NCBI GenBank assembly: GCA_007123695.1
Contig: SLGN01000119.1
Span: 1 to 8,693, forward strand
Source of the DNA: Verrucomicrobiales bacterium
GTDB lineage: Bacteria; Verrucomicrobiota; Verrucomicrobiia; Verrucomicrobiales; DEV007
Reading direction: 5' to 3'
DNA: 8,693 nucleotides
Of this stretch, positions 1 to 7,223 are shown one piece after another. The position numbers and the translations under genes were made by a program. The notes below the pieces were generated by a model. That model worked only from the letters and a program-made list of their open reading frames with translations, ran no database searches and was not told where the DNA came from. Numbering within the stretch: the stretch's first letter is position 1; every line of letters begins with the position of its first letter.

Positions 1-178
1 CGTTCTCGCCCTGGCTGAATTCGCTGAGCTTCAGGTCGGGCCGCTTGTCGCCGATGGTGTGGACGATCTTCACCTCGCAGCCGATGCCGGCGGCGGCGAG
101 GGCTTCGCGGGTCAGGGTGGCTTGGGCGAGGGCAAGTTCGCTACCGCGGGTGCCGAGGACGAGGGGCTGGCTGCTCAT
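1..178 (-). CDS. hemC: Porphobilinogen deaminase (hydroxymethylbilane synthase), N-terminal part
   Basis: Only the first 59 codons lie in the window; the gene runs off the left edge. HemC is a cytosolic enzyme that joins four porphobilinogen molecules into hydroxymethylbilane in tetrapyrrole synthesis. The translation begins MSSQPLVLGTRGSELALAQA, which matches the family's opening strand and its GTRGS-LAL-QA motif. The stretch VKIVHTIGDKRPDLKLSEF then matches the next strand and the conserved GDK region. The ATG at 178-176 overlaps the hemA stop codon as ATGA, so translation is very likely coupled to hemA. No Shine-Dalgarno sequence precedes it; the upstream bases are C-rich. The identity is secure despite truncation, because the N-terminal motif and the hemA neighbour agree. 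The catalytic Asp and the cofactor-binding Cys would lie outside the window and cannot be checked. Confidence 0.93.
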   Translation of the reverse strand, partial: MSSQPLVLGTRGSELALAQATLTREALAAAGIGCEVKIVHTIGDKRPDLKLSEFSQGEN

Positions 179-1272
179 GCTTGGGGGAGGGGTCGGCCGG
201 GGTTGTCGCTGCGGCCTTGTCCGGCTTCCTTGCCTGCGGGGCCGTCGCGCTCTCCGGGCGTGGGGGCGAGGGCTTCGATCCCCTTTTCCTTGAGAAAGGC
301 GGCGATCAGGTCGCGGCAGACGGCGATCTGGCGTTCGCGCCGGGCGCGCCCTTCGTCGGCGATCTGCTGGAGCTGGTCGATGTTGTAGAGGTAGACGTTG
401 TCGATTTCGTCGACCTCCTCCTCGATGTCGCGGGGAACGGCGATGTCGATGAGGAAGAGGGAATGGCCCCGGCGCCGCTCCATGAGCCGCCGCACGGTCG
501 AGGCGTGGATGACGGCGTGCGGCGCGGCGGTGGAGGAGACGACGATGTCGACGTGGTCGAGCTTGGTTTCCCACTCGTCGAATCGCACCGCTTCGCCATT
601 GAGCTCGGCGGCGAGTTCGACGGCCTTGTCGTAGCTGCGGTTCGACACGATGATGCTGCGGGCGCCGCGGGAGAGGAGGCTCTGGGCGGTGGTGCGGCTC
701 ATCTCGCCGGCGCCGACGACCATGACGCGGCAGCCCTTGAGGCTGCCGAAGATCCGCTCGGCGAGATCGACGGCGGCGGATCCGACCGAGGTCGAGCCCT
801 GCTGGATGCTGGTGCCGGAGCGTACGAGCTTGCCGACGGAGAAGGACTGCTGGAAGAGCTTGTTCATCCGGCGGGCGGTGGACCCGGCGCCCTGGGCGAG
901 GGCGTAGGCCTTCTTGACCTGGCCGAAGATCTCTGTCTCGCCGAGCACCATGGAGTCGAGCCCGCTGGCGACTTCGAAGAGGTGGTGGGCGGCGGCTTCG
1001 TCGTGGAGGCGGTAGAATTCGACCTCGCCAGGGGCGACGGCGAAATGGCTCTCGAGGTAGGCGACGAGCCGGTCGAGGGCGACCGTGTCGTCGGGCGCGG
1101 CGCCGTAGATTTCGACGCGGTTGCAGGTGGAGAGGACGACGGCTTCGTCAATGGCGGGCAGTCCGCAGATTTCGCCGAGATGCGCGGGCACGGAATGCTC
1201 GGCGATGGCGAGCCGCTCCCGGATCTCGACCGGGGCGGTTTTGTGGTTGACGCCGAGACAGAAGATGGACAC
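175..1272 (-). CDS. hemA: Glutamyl-tRNA reductase, short form without a normal C-terminal dimerisation domain
   Basis: HemA reduces glutamyl-tRNA(Glu) with NADPH to glutamate-1-semialdehyde, the first committed step of C5-pathway tetrapyrrole synthesis in the cytosol. The 365-residue product opens with MSIFCLGVNHKTAPVEIRE and carries the catalytic cysteine in STCNRVEIY (Cys50). It has the conserved GLDSMVLGETEIFGQVK block (about 104-120) and a Rossmann dinucleotide site VVGAGEM (185-191). IDIAVPRDIE follows at about 275-284, and the start of the spinal helix is near 300-333. After about residue 333 only a Gly/Pro-rich, charged tail remains, where typical enzymes of about 410-450 residues have a dimerisation domain. 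The start is GTG at 1272-1270, chosen because the conserved N-terminal strand begins immediately after it. No Shine-Dalgarno sequence is visible. It lies 45 bp after the CcsA-like gene and overlaps hemC by 4 nt, so the three genes form an operon. Confidence 0.96.
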   Translation of the reverse strand: MSIFCLGVNHKTAPVEIRERLAIAEHSVPAHLGEICGLPAIDEAVVLSTCNRVEIYGAAPDDTVALDRLVAYLESHFAVAPGEVEFYRLHDEAAAHHLFEVASGLDSMVLGETEIFGQVKKAYALAQGAGSTARRMNKLFQQSFSVGKLVRSGTSIQQGSTSVGSAAVDLAERIFGSLKGCRVMVVGAGEMSRTTAQSLLSRGARSIIVSNRSYDKAVELAAELNGEAVRFDEWETKLDHVDIVVSSTAAPHAVIHASTVRRLMERRRGHSLFLIDIAVPRDIEEEVDEIDNVYLYNIDQLQQIADEGRARRERQIAVCRDLIAAFLKEKGIEALAPTPGERDGPAGKEAGQGRSDNPGRPLPQA

Positions 1273-1317
1273 CGGGAACAGGGGTTGGCGGGTACGAGGG
1301 ACAAAGGGTGCGGAGGC

Positions 1318-2088
1318 TCAGAGCGCGGCGAGGGTCGCGAGGGCGAAGGCGAAGGCGGCGATGGCGGAGAGGGCGAGCCGCTTGGGCGGCAGCCGCCTCC
1401 AGAGATGGACCGCGAGCAGGAGAGCGTAGACGATCCAGACCGCGCCGGAGACGAAGAGGTGGACCGCATCGGGCCGCACGTCCATGAGGAAGGCCGCGAA
1501 AATGCCGATGCTGAGCAGGACGGCGCCGATGGCGACGAGGCGGCCGAGGGCGATGGCGAGGTAGCGGATCGGCGGCATCGAGTAGAAGAGGCGGCTCGGC
1601 TTGTGGCTCTTGAGCTGGCGATCCTGGATCAGGTGCATGACGCCGGCGATGGCGGCGAGGCCGAAGGCGCCGTAGGCGAGCAGGGACATCGCGGCGTGCA
1701 GCTCGAGCCAGGGGTCGAGGCGCGAAGGGGGGCGCGCGCCGGGGTCGGCGAGGGCGAGGTAGAGAAGCGCGGCGACTTGCAGCACGAAGACGATGGGCAT
1801 GGTGAAGGCGCCGAGCAAGGAGAGGCGGAAGGCACGCCCGAGCAGCAGGTACATGAGGACGAGGCTCCAGCAGACGAAGACGAGGACCTCGCCTCCGTTG
1901 GTGATGGGGCAGCGGCCGTGGAGCTGTCCGCGGTCGTGGAGGAAGAGCGTCTGGCAGGCGAGGCCGAGGACCGCAAGCGGGATGTTGAGCCCGTGGGGTC
2001 TGCCGCTCTCGCGCCTCCACGAGAGCGCGGCGAGGACGAAGCCTGCGAGGAAGACTGCGGTGGCGAGACTGAGGTAGATGGTGTCCAT
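1318..2088 (-). CDS. CcsA/HemX-family cytochrome c assembly-type membrane protein
   Basis: This is a 256-residue integral membrane protein with about eight hydrophobic segments, near 4-24, 35-50, 66-84, 90-112, 131-154, 178-203, 209-230 and 237-256. It contains the family signature CPITNGGEVLVFVCW (60-74), a short periplasmic or loop segment DPWLELHAAMSLLAYGAF with His131, and a late His210 before another helix. These features fit the Cytochrom_C_asm family, which covers CcsA (heme delivery to apocytochromes) and HemX (encoded beside hemA in Bacillus). The tryptophan-rich WWD motif of true CcsA heme-handling proteins is absent. Together with its place directly upstream of hemA, this favours a HemX-like role in tetrapyrrole synthesis or its control. 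The family call is firm and the exact role is inference. The ATG at 2088 has no clear Shine-Dalgarno sequence and appears to be the first gene of the operon. Confidence 0.85.
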   Translation of the reverse strand: MDTIYLSLATAVFLAGFVLAALSWRRESGRPHGLNIPLAVLGLACQTLFLHDRGQLHGRCPITNGGEVLVFVCWSLVLMYLLLGRAFRLSLLGAFTMPIVFVLQVAALLYLALADPGARPPSRLDPWLELHAAMSLLAYGAFGLAAIAGVMHLIQDRQLKSHKPSRLFYSMPPIRYLAIALGRLVAIGAVLLSIGIFAAFLMDVRPDAVHLFVSGAVWIVYALLLAVHLWRRLPPKRLALSAIAAFAFALATLAAL

Positions 2089-2127
2089 CGTCGATCGGCG
2101 GACGGCGATCGTCGGGCCCGGAAGGCG

Positions 2128-2167
2128 AAAAATCCCGCAGGCCGGTCTGGTTCGGCCCGCGGGATTT
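2128..2167 (-). terminator. Rho-independent terminator after the HMA-domain gene
   Basis: The arms AAATCCCGC (2130-2138) and GCGGGATTT (2159-2167) pair perfectly over 9 bp. Inside them GGCCG and CGGCC add a further 5-bp stem across one mismatch. Read on the minus strand, the hairpin runs straight into TTTTT (2132-2128). This is the correct polarity to end transcripts coming from the HMA-domain gene, whose stop is 28 nt upstream. It lies 39 bp before the start of the CcsA-like gene and so separates the two transcription units. Confidence 0.85.
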
Positions 2168-2195
2168 CGGAAGGCGTCGCGGGAAGGGGGGCTTG

Positions 2196-2546
2196 TCAGC
2201 CCTTCCCCGAAACCAGCGCCGACTTGGCCTCGGCGAAGCCCGACTCGACCTTGGAGAAGGCCGAGGGCTCGTAGCCGGCTGCCTTCACCGCCTTGAAGAC
2301 GGCTTTCTTGCCGGGACCTTCGGCGCTGCCGGTGGCGAAGAGGGCCGTCTTGGTGCGGGGATCGACGAAGACCTCGGTGACTTGGTCGAGCTTCTTGAGT
2401 TCGTCGGTGATGGTGAGGGCGCAGCCGGCGCAGGACATGTCGGCGACCTTGATCTGGTAGACGGCGCCGGACTCTTCCGCCTGCGACGTGGCGGCGGGGA
2501 AGAACAGGGCGAAGGCGGCCAGGAGGGCGGGAAGGATGGATTTCAT
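2196..2546 (-). CDS. Secreted heavy-metal-associated (HMA) domain protein
   Basis: This 116-residue protein has a Sec signal peptide: a basic MK start, a hydrophobic core of LPALLAAFALFF, and likely cleavage after SQA at about residue 23. A single HMA fold follows at about 29-97. Its metal-binding loop MSCAGC supplies Cys39 and Cys42 right after the first strand, and KAVKAAGYEPSAF is the family's typical last helix and strand. The nearest functional analogies are periplasmic MerP and CopZ-like copper or mercury carriers. The metal is not determined by the motif, though copper is the usual guess. No metal ATPase, mer gene or copper regulator lies nearby. It follows the thioredoxin gene by 86 bp with no terminator seen, so the two may share a transcript that ends at the hairpin at 2128-2167. 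The ATG start gives a clean signal peptide. Confidence 0.86.
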   Translation of the reverse strand: MKSILPALLAAFALFFPAATSQAEESGAVYQIKVADMSCAGCALTITDELKKLDQVTEVFVDPRTKTALFATGSAEGPGKKAVFKAVKAAGYEPSAFSKVESGFAEAKSALVSGKG

Positions 2547-2632
2547 GGTTCTTTGGATTGGGTGGGATTCGGCAGGCGGATTCGCGAGACGTTACGATGC
2601 GGACTCGGCCTTGGCAAGACCGGCGGCGGGGC

Positions 2633-2959
2633 TCAGCCTGCGGCGGCTTCCTGGATCATGGCCTCGATGGCCGCCTTGGTCTGGACGCCGCGGGCGGTGG
2701 AGACGGGTTCGCCGCCTTTGAAGACCATCAGGGTCGGCACCGAGGTGATGCGGTAGCGCGTCGCGAGTTCGCGCGCGGCGTCGATGTCGACTTTTGCGAC
2801 GAGCGCTTCGCCCTCTTTTTCGGAGGCGATCTGCTCGACGACGGGGCCGAGCATTTTGCAGGGCCCGCACCATTCGGCGTGGAAATCGACGAGCACGGGA
2901 AGCTCGGTGTCGGCGAGGGTGGAGTCGAAGTTGGAAGTGTCGAGGTGGAGGGCGCTCAT
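2633..2959 (-). CDS. trxA: Thioredoxin
   Basis: This is a standard 108-residue thioredoxin, a cytosolic dithiol reductant kept reduced by thioredoxin reductase. Its active site is WCGPC (30-34) with redox cysteines 31 and 34. The buried Asp25 sits in VLVDFHAEW, and the cis-proline Pro75 sits in TSVPTLMVF. A closing glycine-containing segment and C-terminal amphipathic helix complete the fold. There is no signal peptide or membrane anchor, so it is a general cytosolic thioredoxin rather than a CcmG/ResA type dedicated to cytochrome maturation. The ATG at 2959 gives the normal family length; upstream bases (CCCACAGC) hold no Shine-Dalgarno sequence. It is separated from the upstream VCBS gene by 150 bp and followed by the HMA-domain gene after 86 bp. 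Confidence 0.96.
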   Translation of the reverse strand: MSALHLDTSNFDSTLADTELPVLVDFHAEWCGPCKMLGPVVEQIASEKEGEALVAKVDIDAARELATRYRITSVPTLMVFKGGEPVSTARGVQTKAAIEAMIQEAAAG

Positions 2960-2992
2960 GCTGTGGGTGGGATGTGGTTTGGGGAGAGGAAT

Positions 2993-3044
2993 CCTGCGCG
3001 CGGCGGGAGGAAGCGGTTTGCGATGGAGGGTTACGTCGCGCAGG
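2993..3044. repeat. Inverted repeat in the leader region upstream of trxA
   Basis: CCTGCGCG at 2993-3000 is repeated as its exact reverse complement CGCGCAGG at 3037-3044, with 36 bp between the arms. It lies in the 150-bp gap between the stop of the large VCBS gene and the thioredoxin start. It could be a leader structure, an operator or part of a terminator. There is no U-run next to either arm. In DNA this GC-rich an 8-bp pair can arise by chance, so confidence is low. Confidence 0.25.
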
Positions 3045-3109
3045 GAGGCGGGAGCTTACTTGCAAAATCGTCGGCGTGCATCCCCCGCGTGTGCCTGCAG
3101 AGAAAGGTC

Positions 3110-6100
3110 CTACGGGTTTTCCTTCTCCACGACGAGTTCGAGATCCCCAACCGGCGCCTCGAGGCTCTCCTCGGCGCCGTCGGGCCAGCGAATCCGCACG
3201 GTGGCGGGGTCGCCGGCGCGCCGGGCGAAGACGAGCGCGGGATCGTGGTGGGCGAGGTAGCTGCCGCCGCCGCGCACCTCGGCGGTCTGGTCGGGCAGTC
3301 CCTCGCAGCTCACCGAAACCCGGCTGCCGATCGCCTGCGGGTTGCCGGGAGCTCCTCGCAGCACGATCCGCAGAGGCGTGCCTTCGTCGCCTTCCTCCTC
3401 GTCGTCTCCGTCTCCCCCGAGGTCGGCCCGCGCCTCCGACGCCGCGAGCGCGAGCGGACCCCGCACCTCGCTCCAGGGCTGCAAGGGAGTCCCGGGGTGG
3501 TGCACGAAGAGTTCGGGCTCGGCGTTGTTCACTCCGGCGAGGAAATCGACCCAGCCGTTGCGGTTGATGTCGATGGTGCCGAGGCTCTTTGCGTCGCCGC
3601 GGAGCTCGAGTCCGCTGGACTGGGACCCGACCGCGCGGAAGGGGGCGGCGGGGTCGCCGGTGCCGAGGAGGAGCTGGCTCAGGCCCATGGCCATTTCCCC
3701 GATCTCCTCGGTGGGGTTGTAGTGGTTGTGGACGAGGTAGCAGTCGGGCCGCCCGTCGAGGTCCACGTCGGCGAGCACGATGCCGAAGCCAGGCGAAACT
3801 TGGGTGATGCGCGGCAGCGGCACGCGAGTGAAGCGGCCGCCGCCGTCGTTGAGGAAGGCGGAGCTCTCGGCGCAGTTGGTCCGCAGCTGCAGGGCCGACT
3901 GGAGCTTCTCGAAGGGATAGATGTCGGTTATCTGGAGCCTCGCGTAGTTCGCGTAGGTCTGGCAGAGGCGTCCGATGAAGGGCATGGCGAAGTCGGCGTC
4001 GTGGAAGGTGGCGCGCGGGTAGAGCGGTTTCGCGCCGTTTTCCTCGACGAAGCGGGCCTCGACGATGTTGTGCTGCCCGGTGTCGTCGAAATCGTTGCTG
4101 AAGAGCAGCTCGGGAAAGAGCAGGGCGGGTTGATACTGGGTGTTGAGCCCCATGTTGGAGGCGACGAAGTCGATGTGGCCGTTCCCGGTGAGGTCGCGGG
4201 CGTCGATGCCGGTCCACCAGCCGAGGGACTCGAGGCCCTCGCCCGCAAGGCCGGCCTGCTCGGTCGTTTCGGCGAGGCGGCCCCCTTCGTTGCGGTAGAG
4301 CCGCACCGGGCCCCAGTCGGTGGCGACGAGCAGGTCGATCCAGCCGTCTCCGTCGACGTCGGTCCAGACTGCGCCGCAGACCATTCCGACCGCAGCGAGA
4401 TCGGGGCCGAGACTTTCGAGGGCATCGACGTAGCGTTCGCCGTCCCATCGCAGCAGGACGCTGCGGGGAGGCTGGGGGTAGAGGCCGGGGATGGAGCGGG
4501 CGCCGACGAAGATCTCGAGGCGTCCGTCGCGGGTGAAGTCGGCCACGGCGACGACTCCGGAGCTTTCCCGCAGGTCCGGCAGCATGCCGTCGGGCGCCTT
4601 GGCGAAGGTGCCGTCGCCTTGGTTGAGGTAGAGCCGGTCGCGCAGCATCTCGTCGCCCGCGGGGCATTCGACGCTGCCGCTGGCGACGTAGAGGTCGAGC
4701 CGTCCGTCGCCGGTGGCGTCGACGAAGGCGGCGCCCATGTCCTCGTGCAGGGCGTCCTCTTCGAAGGCGGGCACTGCGACGGGTTCGAACACGATATCGC
4801 TCGAGCCCTGCGGCGTGCGGTTGAGGAAAAGCCGCCCCGGCTGGCCCGACGCCCCGCCGAGGAAGAGGTCGGGCACGCCGTCGCCGTCGATGTCGCCCCA
4901 GGCCTGGCCCGGCCCCAGCTGCGAAAGCTTGAAGGTCATGAGCGGCTGGCGGGCGAAGTCGTCGTATTCGTCCTCGACGTGGGGGTGCTCGTCGAGGGCC
5001 GGAGAGCGGCGGAATCGGGTCGTATCGGGCGCCATGCTCTTGACCGGTTCCTCCTTCGCGGCGTCTTCGTCCGGCTCGGTGACGCGGTAGCGGTGGCCGG
5101 CGGCAAGATCGGCGAAGACCTGGCGCGCCCCGCCCGGCCAGCGGATCTCGAGCCGCTCGACCTTTTCCTGGTCGCCGAGGCCGAAGTGGACGATGGGCTC
5201 GTCGGAATCGAGGTAGCCGCCATAGGGGAAGAACTGGCGGCTGCGGGTGACGCCGTCGGGCGTGGTCGCGGCGACGGCGGCACCCACGCCGCGTAGGTTG
5301 CTGCGGGTGCCGAGCAGTTCCACGACGATGGAGTGGCCCTCGGCGCCGACGTTGTGGTAGACGCTGAGCGGATCCTCGAGATTGCTCACGAGCAGGTCGA
5401 GCCGCCCGTCGCCGTCGAGGTCGGCGAGGCAGGCGCCGTAGGACATGCCGAGGTGGTCGATGCCCCACGCTTTGGCGGACTCCTCGAAGACGTAGTCGCC
5501 GCGGTTGCGGAAGGCGTGGTTGGGCTCGCGCCGCACCGGATAGTGGAGGAAATGGTCGAAGTGGTTGCGGCCGACGAGGTCGGGATGGTTGAGCGGCGGC
5601 AGGTCGGAGTGGTTGAAGGGCCCGGGCACGCCGTTGGTGAAGAAGAGGTCGGTCCAGCCGTCGTTGTCGAAGTCGGCCGCCCGCGTCGCCCAGGTCCAGT
5701 CGGTGTGCGCGACGTCGGCCATCCACGCGACCTCGAGGAAGCGGTCGGTGCCGTTGTGGACGTAGAAGGCGTTGCGCATGATCTGGTTCACCCCTTCGAC
5801 GTTGGCGAGCTCGCGCCGCCGCTGCGCCATCGAGCCGAAGGAGGCCTTTTGCATGAAATGGTTGCGCGGCAGCATGTCGGCGATGACGAAGTCGCAGAGG
5901 CCCCGGTTGTTGAAGTCGGCCTGGCAGCCGCCCATGGAGTTCCACGTGGTGTGGGGGAACATTCCCTGCGAGACCTCGGTGAAGGTGCCGTCGCCGTTGT
6001 TGCGGTAGAGGAGGTCGGGGCTCTTGAAGTCGTTGCCGACGTAGAGGTCGGGCCAGCCGTCGTTGTTGAAGTCCCACCAGACCGCCGAGTTCCCCCAATG

Positions 6101-7045
6101 CGGCTCGAGGGTGATTCCGGCCTGCTCGGTGAGCTCGGTGAAGGTGCCGTCGCCATTGTTGCGGAAAAGGTAGTCGCGACGGGGCGCCTCGGTGTAGAGA
6201 TACTCGCCCTGCGCGCCGAGCTTGCCCTGCTCGACGTAGTACCAGCGCCGCCATTTTTCCTCGACCTTGATGATGCCGTCCTCCTCCACCAGCTTGATCG
6301 GCTCGGCCGGTCGGCCGCCCTCGCGGTAGATCTGGTGGGTGACGAGGTAGAGGTCGAGATGCCCGTCGCGGTCGTAGTCGGCAAAGGCGGCGACGACCGA
6401 GCCGTCGACGATGTCGAGGCCGTAGTCGGCGGCGCGCTCTTCGAATCGCAGAGTTTCGCCGCGCACGCCTCCGTCGATGAGGAGGTTGATGAAGAGCTGG
6501 TTGGGCTGGTCGTAGTTCAGGATGTAGATGTCAAGATCGCCGTCGTTGTCTATATCAACGAGCACCGCGTGGACGCTCCAGCGGTCCTCGCGGTTGAGGC
6601 CCAGCTCTTCGGCCACGTTGACGAACTCGAGGTCGCCGACCTGGAGAAAGAGGCCGTTCTTGCCCGGACCGCTCGTCGCGAGCACGTCGGGACGCCCGTT
6701 GAGGTTGACGTCGCCGACGGCGACGCCTCCGCAGGCCATGCTGGAGTAGAAGGCCCGCCGCATCTGGTGGTCTCGCTCGATCGGCACGAGATGGTCGATG
6801 CCGGTGCGCTCCGGCGGCAGGAGTTCGAAGAGGGTCGGCGGCGGGGTCGCGGAAGGGTGGCGAGCGCGGAAGGGGATGGCCTCGATCCCCGGCCCTGCTG
6901 CGGTCGCGGCGACGGGTGGAAGGGAGTCGGCCGAGGCGGGAGCCGGACAGAAGAGCGCGGCGACGGCGCAGAGGGCAGGCGTGCAGAGGCGGAAGCGGAC
7001 GGTTCCTTCCGGATCGTTTCTCTCGATGGAAAGGCGAAGAAGCAT
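3110..7045 (-). CDS. Large secreted VCBS/FG-GAP repeat protein with two UnbV/ASPIC domains
   Basis: The product has about 1311 residues and its function is unknown. A signal peptide with an unusually long n-region probably ends at ASA (about residue 39). Block 1 (about 75-570) and block 2 (about 695-1200) are beta-propeller-type VCBS repeats. Calcium-binding DxDxDG-like loops start near Asp112, 164, 223, 325, 458, 542, 718, 776, 836, 896, 951, 1093 and 1159. A canonical UnbV/ASPIC domain (572-656) ends block 1, with GVGA, GGYLDSDEP, HFGLG and IRWPGG motifs. A weaker one (1224-1307) ends the protein. This order resembles large CRTAC1-like proteins that I recall from Bacteroidota. ATG 7045 is preferred because AGGA lies 6 nt before it; GTG 7048 is only 3 nt from AGGA. 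The gene ends with TAG and has no clear terminator. It is transcribed away from the heme-VCBS gene at 7242. Confidence 0.92.
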   Translation of the reverse strand: MLLRLSIERNDPEGTVRFRLCTPALCAVAALFCPAPASADSLPPVAATAAGPGIEAIPFRARHPSATPPPTLFELLPPERTGIDHLVPIERDHQMRRAFYSSMACGGVAVGDVNLNGRPDVLATSGPGKNGLFLQVGDLEFVNVAEELGLNREDRWSVHAVLVDIDNDGDLDIYILNYDQPNQLFINLLIDGGVRGETLRFEERAADYGLDIVDGSVVAAFADYDRDGHLDLYLVTHQIYREGGRPAEPIKLVEEDGIIKVEEKWRRWYYVEQGKLGAQGEYLYTEAPRRDYLFRNNGDGTFTELTEQAGITLEPHWGNSAVWWDFNNDGWPDLYVGNDFKSPDLLYRNNGDGTFTEVSQGMFPHTTWNSMGGCQADFNNRGLCDFVIADMLPRNHFMQKASFGSMAQRRRELANVEGVNQIMRNAFYVHNGTDRFLEVAWMADVAHTDWTWATRAADFDNDGWTDLFFTNGVPGPFNHSDLPPLNHPDLVGRNHFDHFLHYPVRREPNHAFRNRGDYVFEESAKAWGIDHLGMSYGACLADLDGDGRLDLLVSNLEDPLSVYHNVGAEGHSIVVELLGTRSNLRGVGAAVAATTPDGVTRSRQFFPYGGYLDSDEPIVHFGLGDQEKVERLEIRWPGGARQVFADLAAGHRYRVTEPDEDAAKEEPVKSMAPDTTRFRRSPALDEHPHVEDEYDDFARQPLMTFKLSQLGPGQAWGDIDGDGVPDLFLGGASGQPGRLFLNRTPQGSSDIVFEPVAVPAFEEDALHEDMGAAFVDATGDGRLDLYVASGSVECPAGDEMLRDRLYLNQGDGTFAKAPDGMLPDLRESSGVVAVADFTRDGRLEIFVGARSIPGLYPQPPRSVLLRWDGERYVDALESLGPDLAAVGMVCGAVWTDVDGDGWIDLLVATDWGPVRLYRNEGGRLAETTEQAGLAGEGLESLGWWTGIDARDLTGNGHIDFVASNMGLNTQYQPALLFPELLFSNDFDDTGQHNIVEARFVEENGAKPLYPRATFHDADFAMPFIGRLCQTYANYARLQITDIYPFEKLQSALQLRTNCAESSAFLNDGGGRFTRVPLPRITQVSPGFGIVLADVDLDGRPDCYLVHNHYNPTEEIGEMAMGLSQLLLGTGDPAAPFRAVGSQSSGLELRGDAKSLGTIDINRNGWVDFLAGVNNAEPELFVHHPGTPLQPWSEVRGPLALAASEARADLGGDGDDEEEGDEGTPLRIVLRGAPGNPQAIGSRVSVSCEGLPDQTAEVRGGGSYLAHHDPALVFARRAGDPATVRIRWPDGAEESLEAPVGDLELVVEKENP

Positions 7046-7085
7046 CACAGATCCTACGCTACAGGAAGGGAGACGAGCAGGTCAA
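7046..7085 (-). promoter_or_regulatory. Candidate sigma70-type promoter and Shine-Dalgarno site for the large VCBS gene
   Basis: On the minus strand TTGACC (7085-7080) matches five of six bases of the -35 consensus. It is followed 18 nt later by TAGCGT (7061-7056), a weak -10 matching three of six. AGGA at 7055-7052 sits 6 nt before the ATG at 7045 and is the only convincing ribosome-binding sequence in the window. If this promoter is real, the transcript would start within a few bases of the start codon, so the AGGA might not be transcribed. The promoter and ribosome-site readings therefore partly conflict. Confidence 0.3.
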
Positions 7086-7202
7086 GCAAAGCTTCCGCGC
7101 CCCCTCGGGTGGGCTGCGCGACGCCGGGACGTCGGCGAATTGGTCCGTTGCGCGGCACGCCCTCTTGGCGGAACCTCTCCCCGTCCGGCGCCGTCCGAAG
7201 AG

Positions 7203-7223
7203 GCCGCGGCTTCCCGCCGCGGC
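7203..7223 (+). promoter_or_regulatory. GC-rich hairpin in the leader of the heme-VCBS gene
   Basis: GCCGCGGC at 7203-7210 and again at 7216-7223 form a perfect 8-bp stem around the loop TTCCC. Each arm is itself a palindrome, so the element is both a direct and an inverted repeat. It ends 18 nt before the ATG at 7242, and no U-run follows, so it does not look like a terminator. It could occlude or space the translation start, or be a protein-binding site. No function can be assigned. Confidence 0.4.

Noticed and set aside
3060..3112. Possible terminator after the large VCBS gene
   Set aside because: No stable hairpin followed by a U-run could be found in the bases after the TAG stop.
2558..5296. 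Long open frame of about 912 codons on the plus strand opposite the VCBS gene, and similar frames at 181-2274 and 5333-7600
   Set aside because: These are antisense shadows. High GC at third codon positions removes stop codons from the opposite strand. The translations are rich in Val, Gly, Glu and Ala without family motifs, and the minus-strand frames carry recognisable domains throughout.
2592..6254. Open frame of about 1220 codons on the minus strand in another frame
   Set aside because: It overlaps the VCBS, thioredoxin and intergenic sequence out of frame. Its product is an Arg/Pro/Ala-rich low-complexity string typical of an out-of-frame reading of GC-rich genes.
3110..7045. CRISPR or tandem DNA repeats within the VCBS gene
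   Set aside because: The recurring pattern is at protein level (DxDxDG loops with varied spacing and codons). No regular DNA repeat-spacer structure exists.
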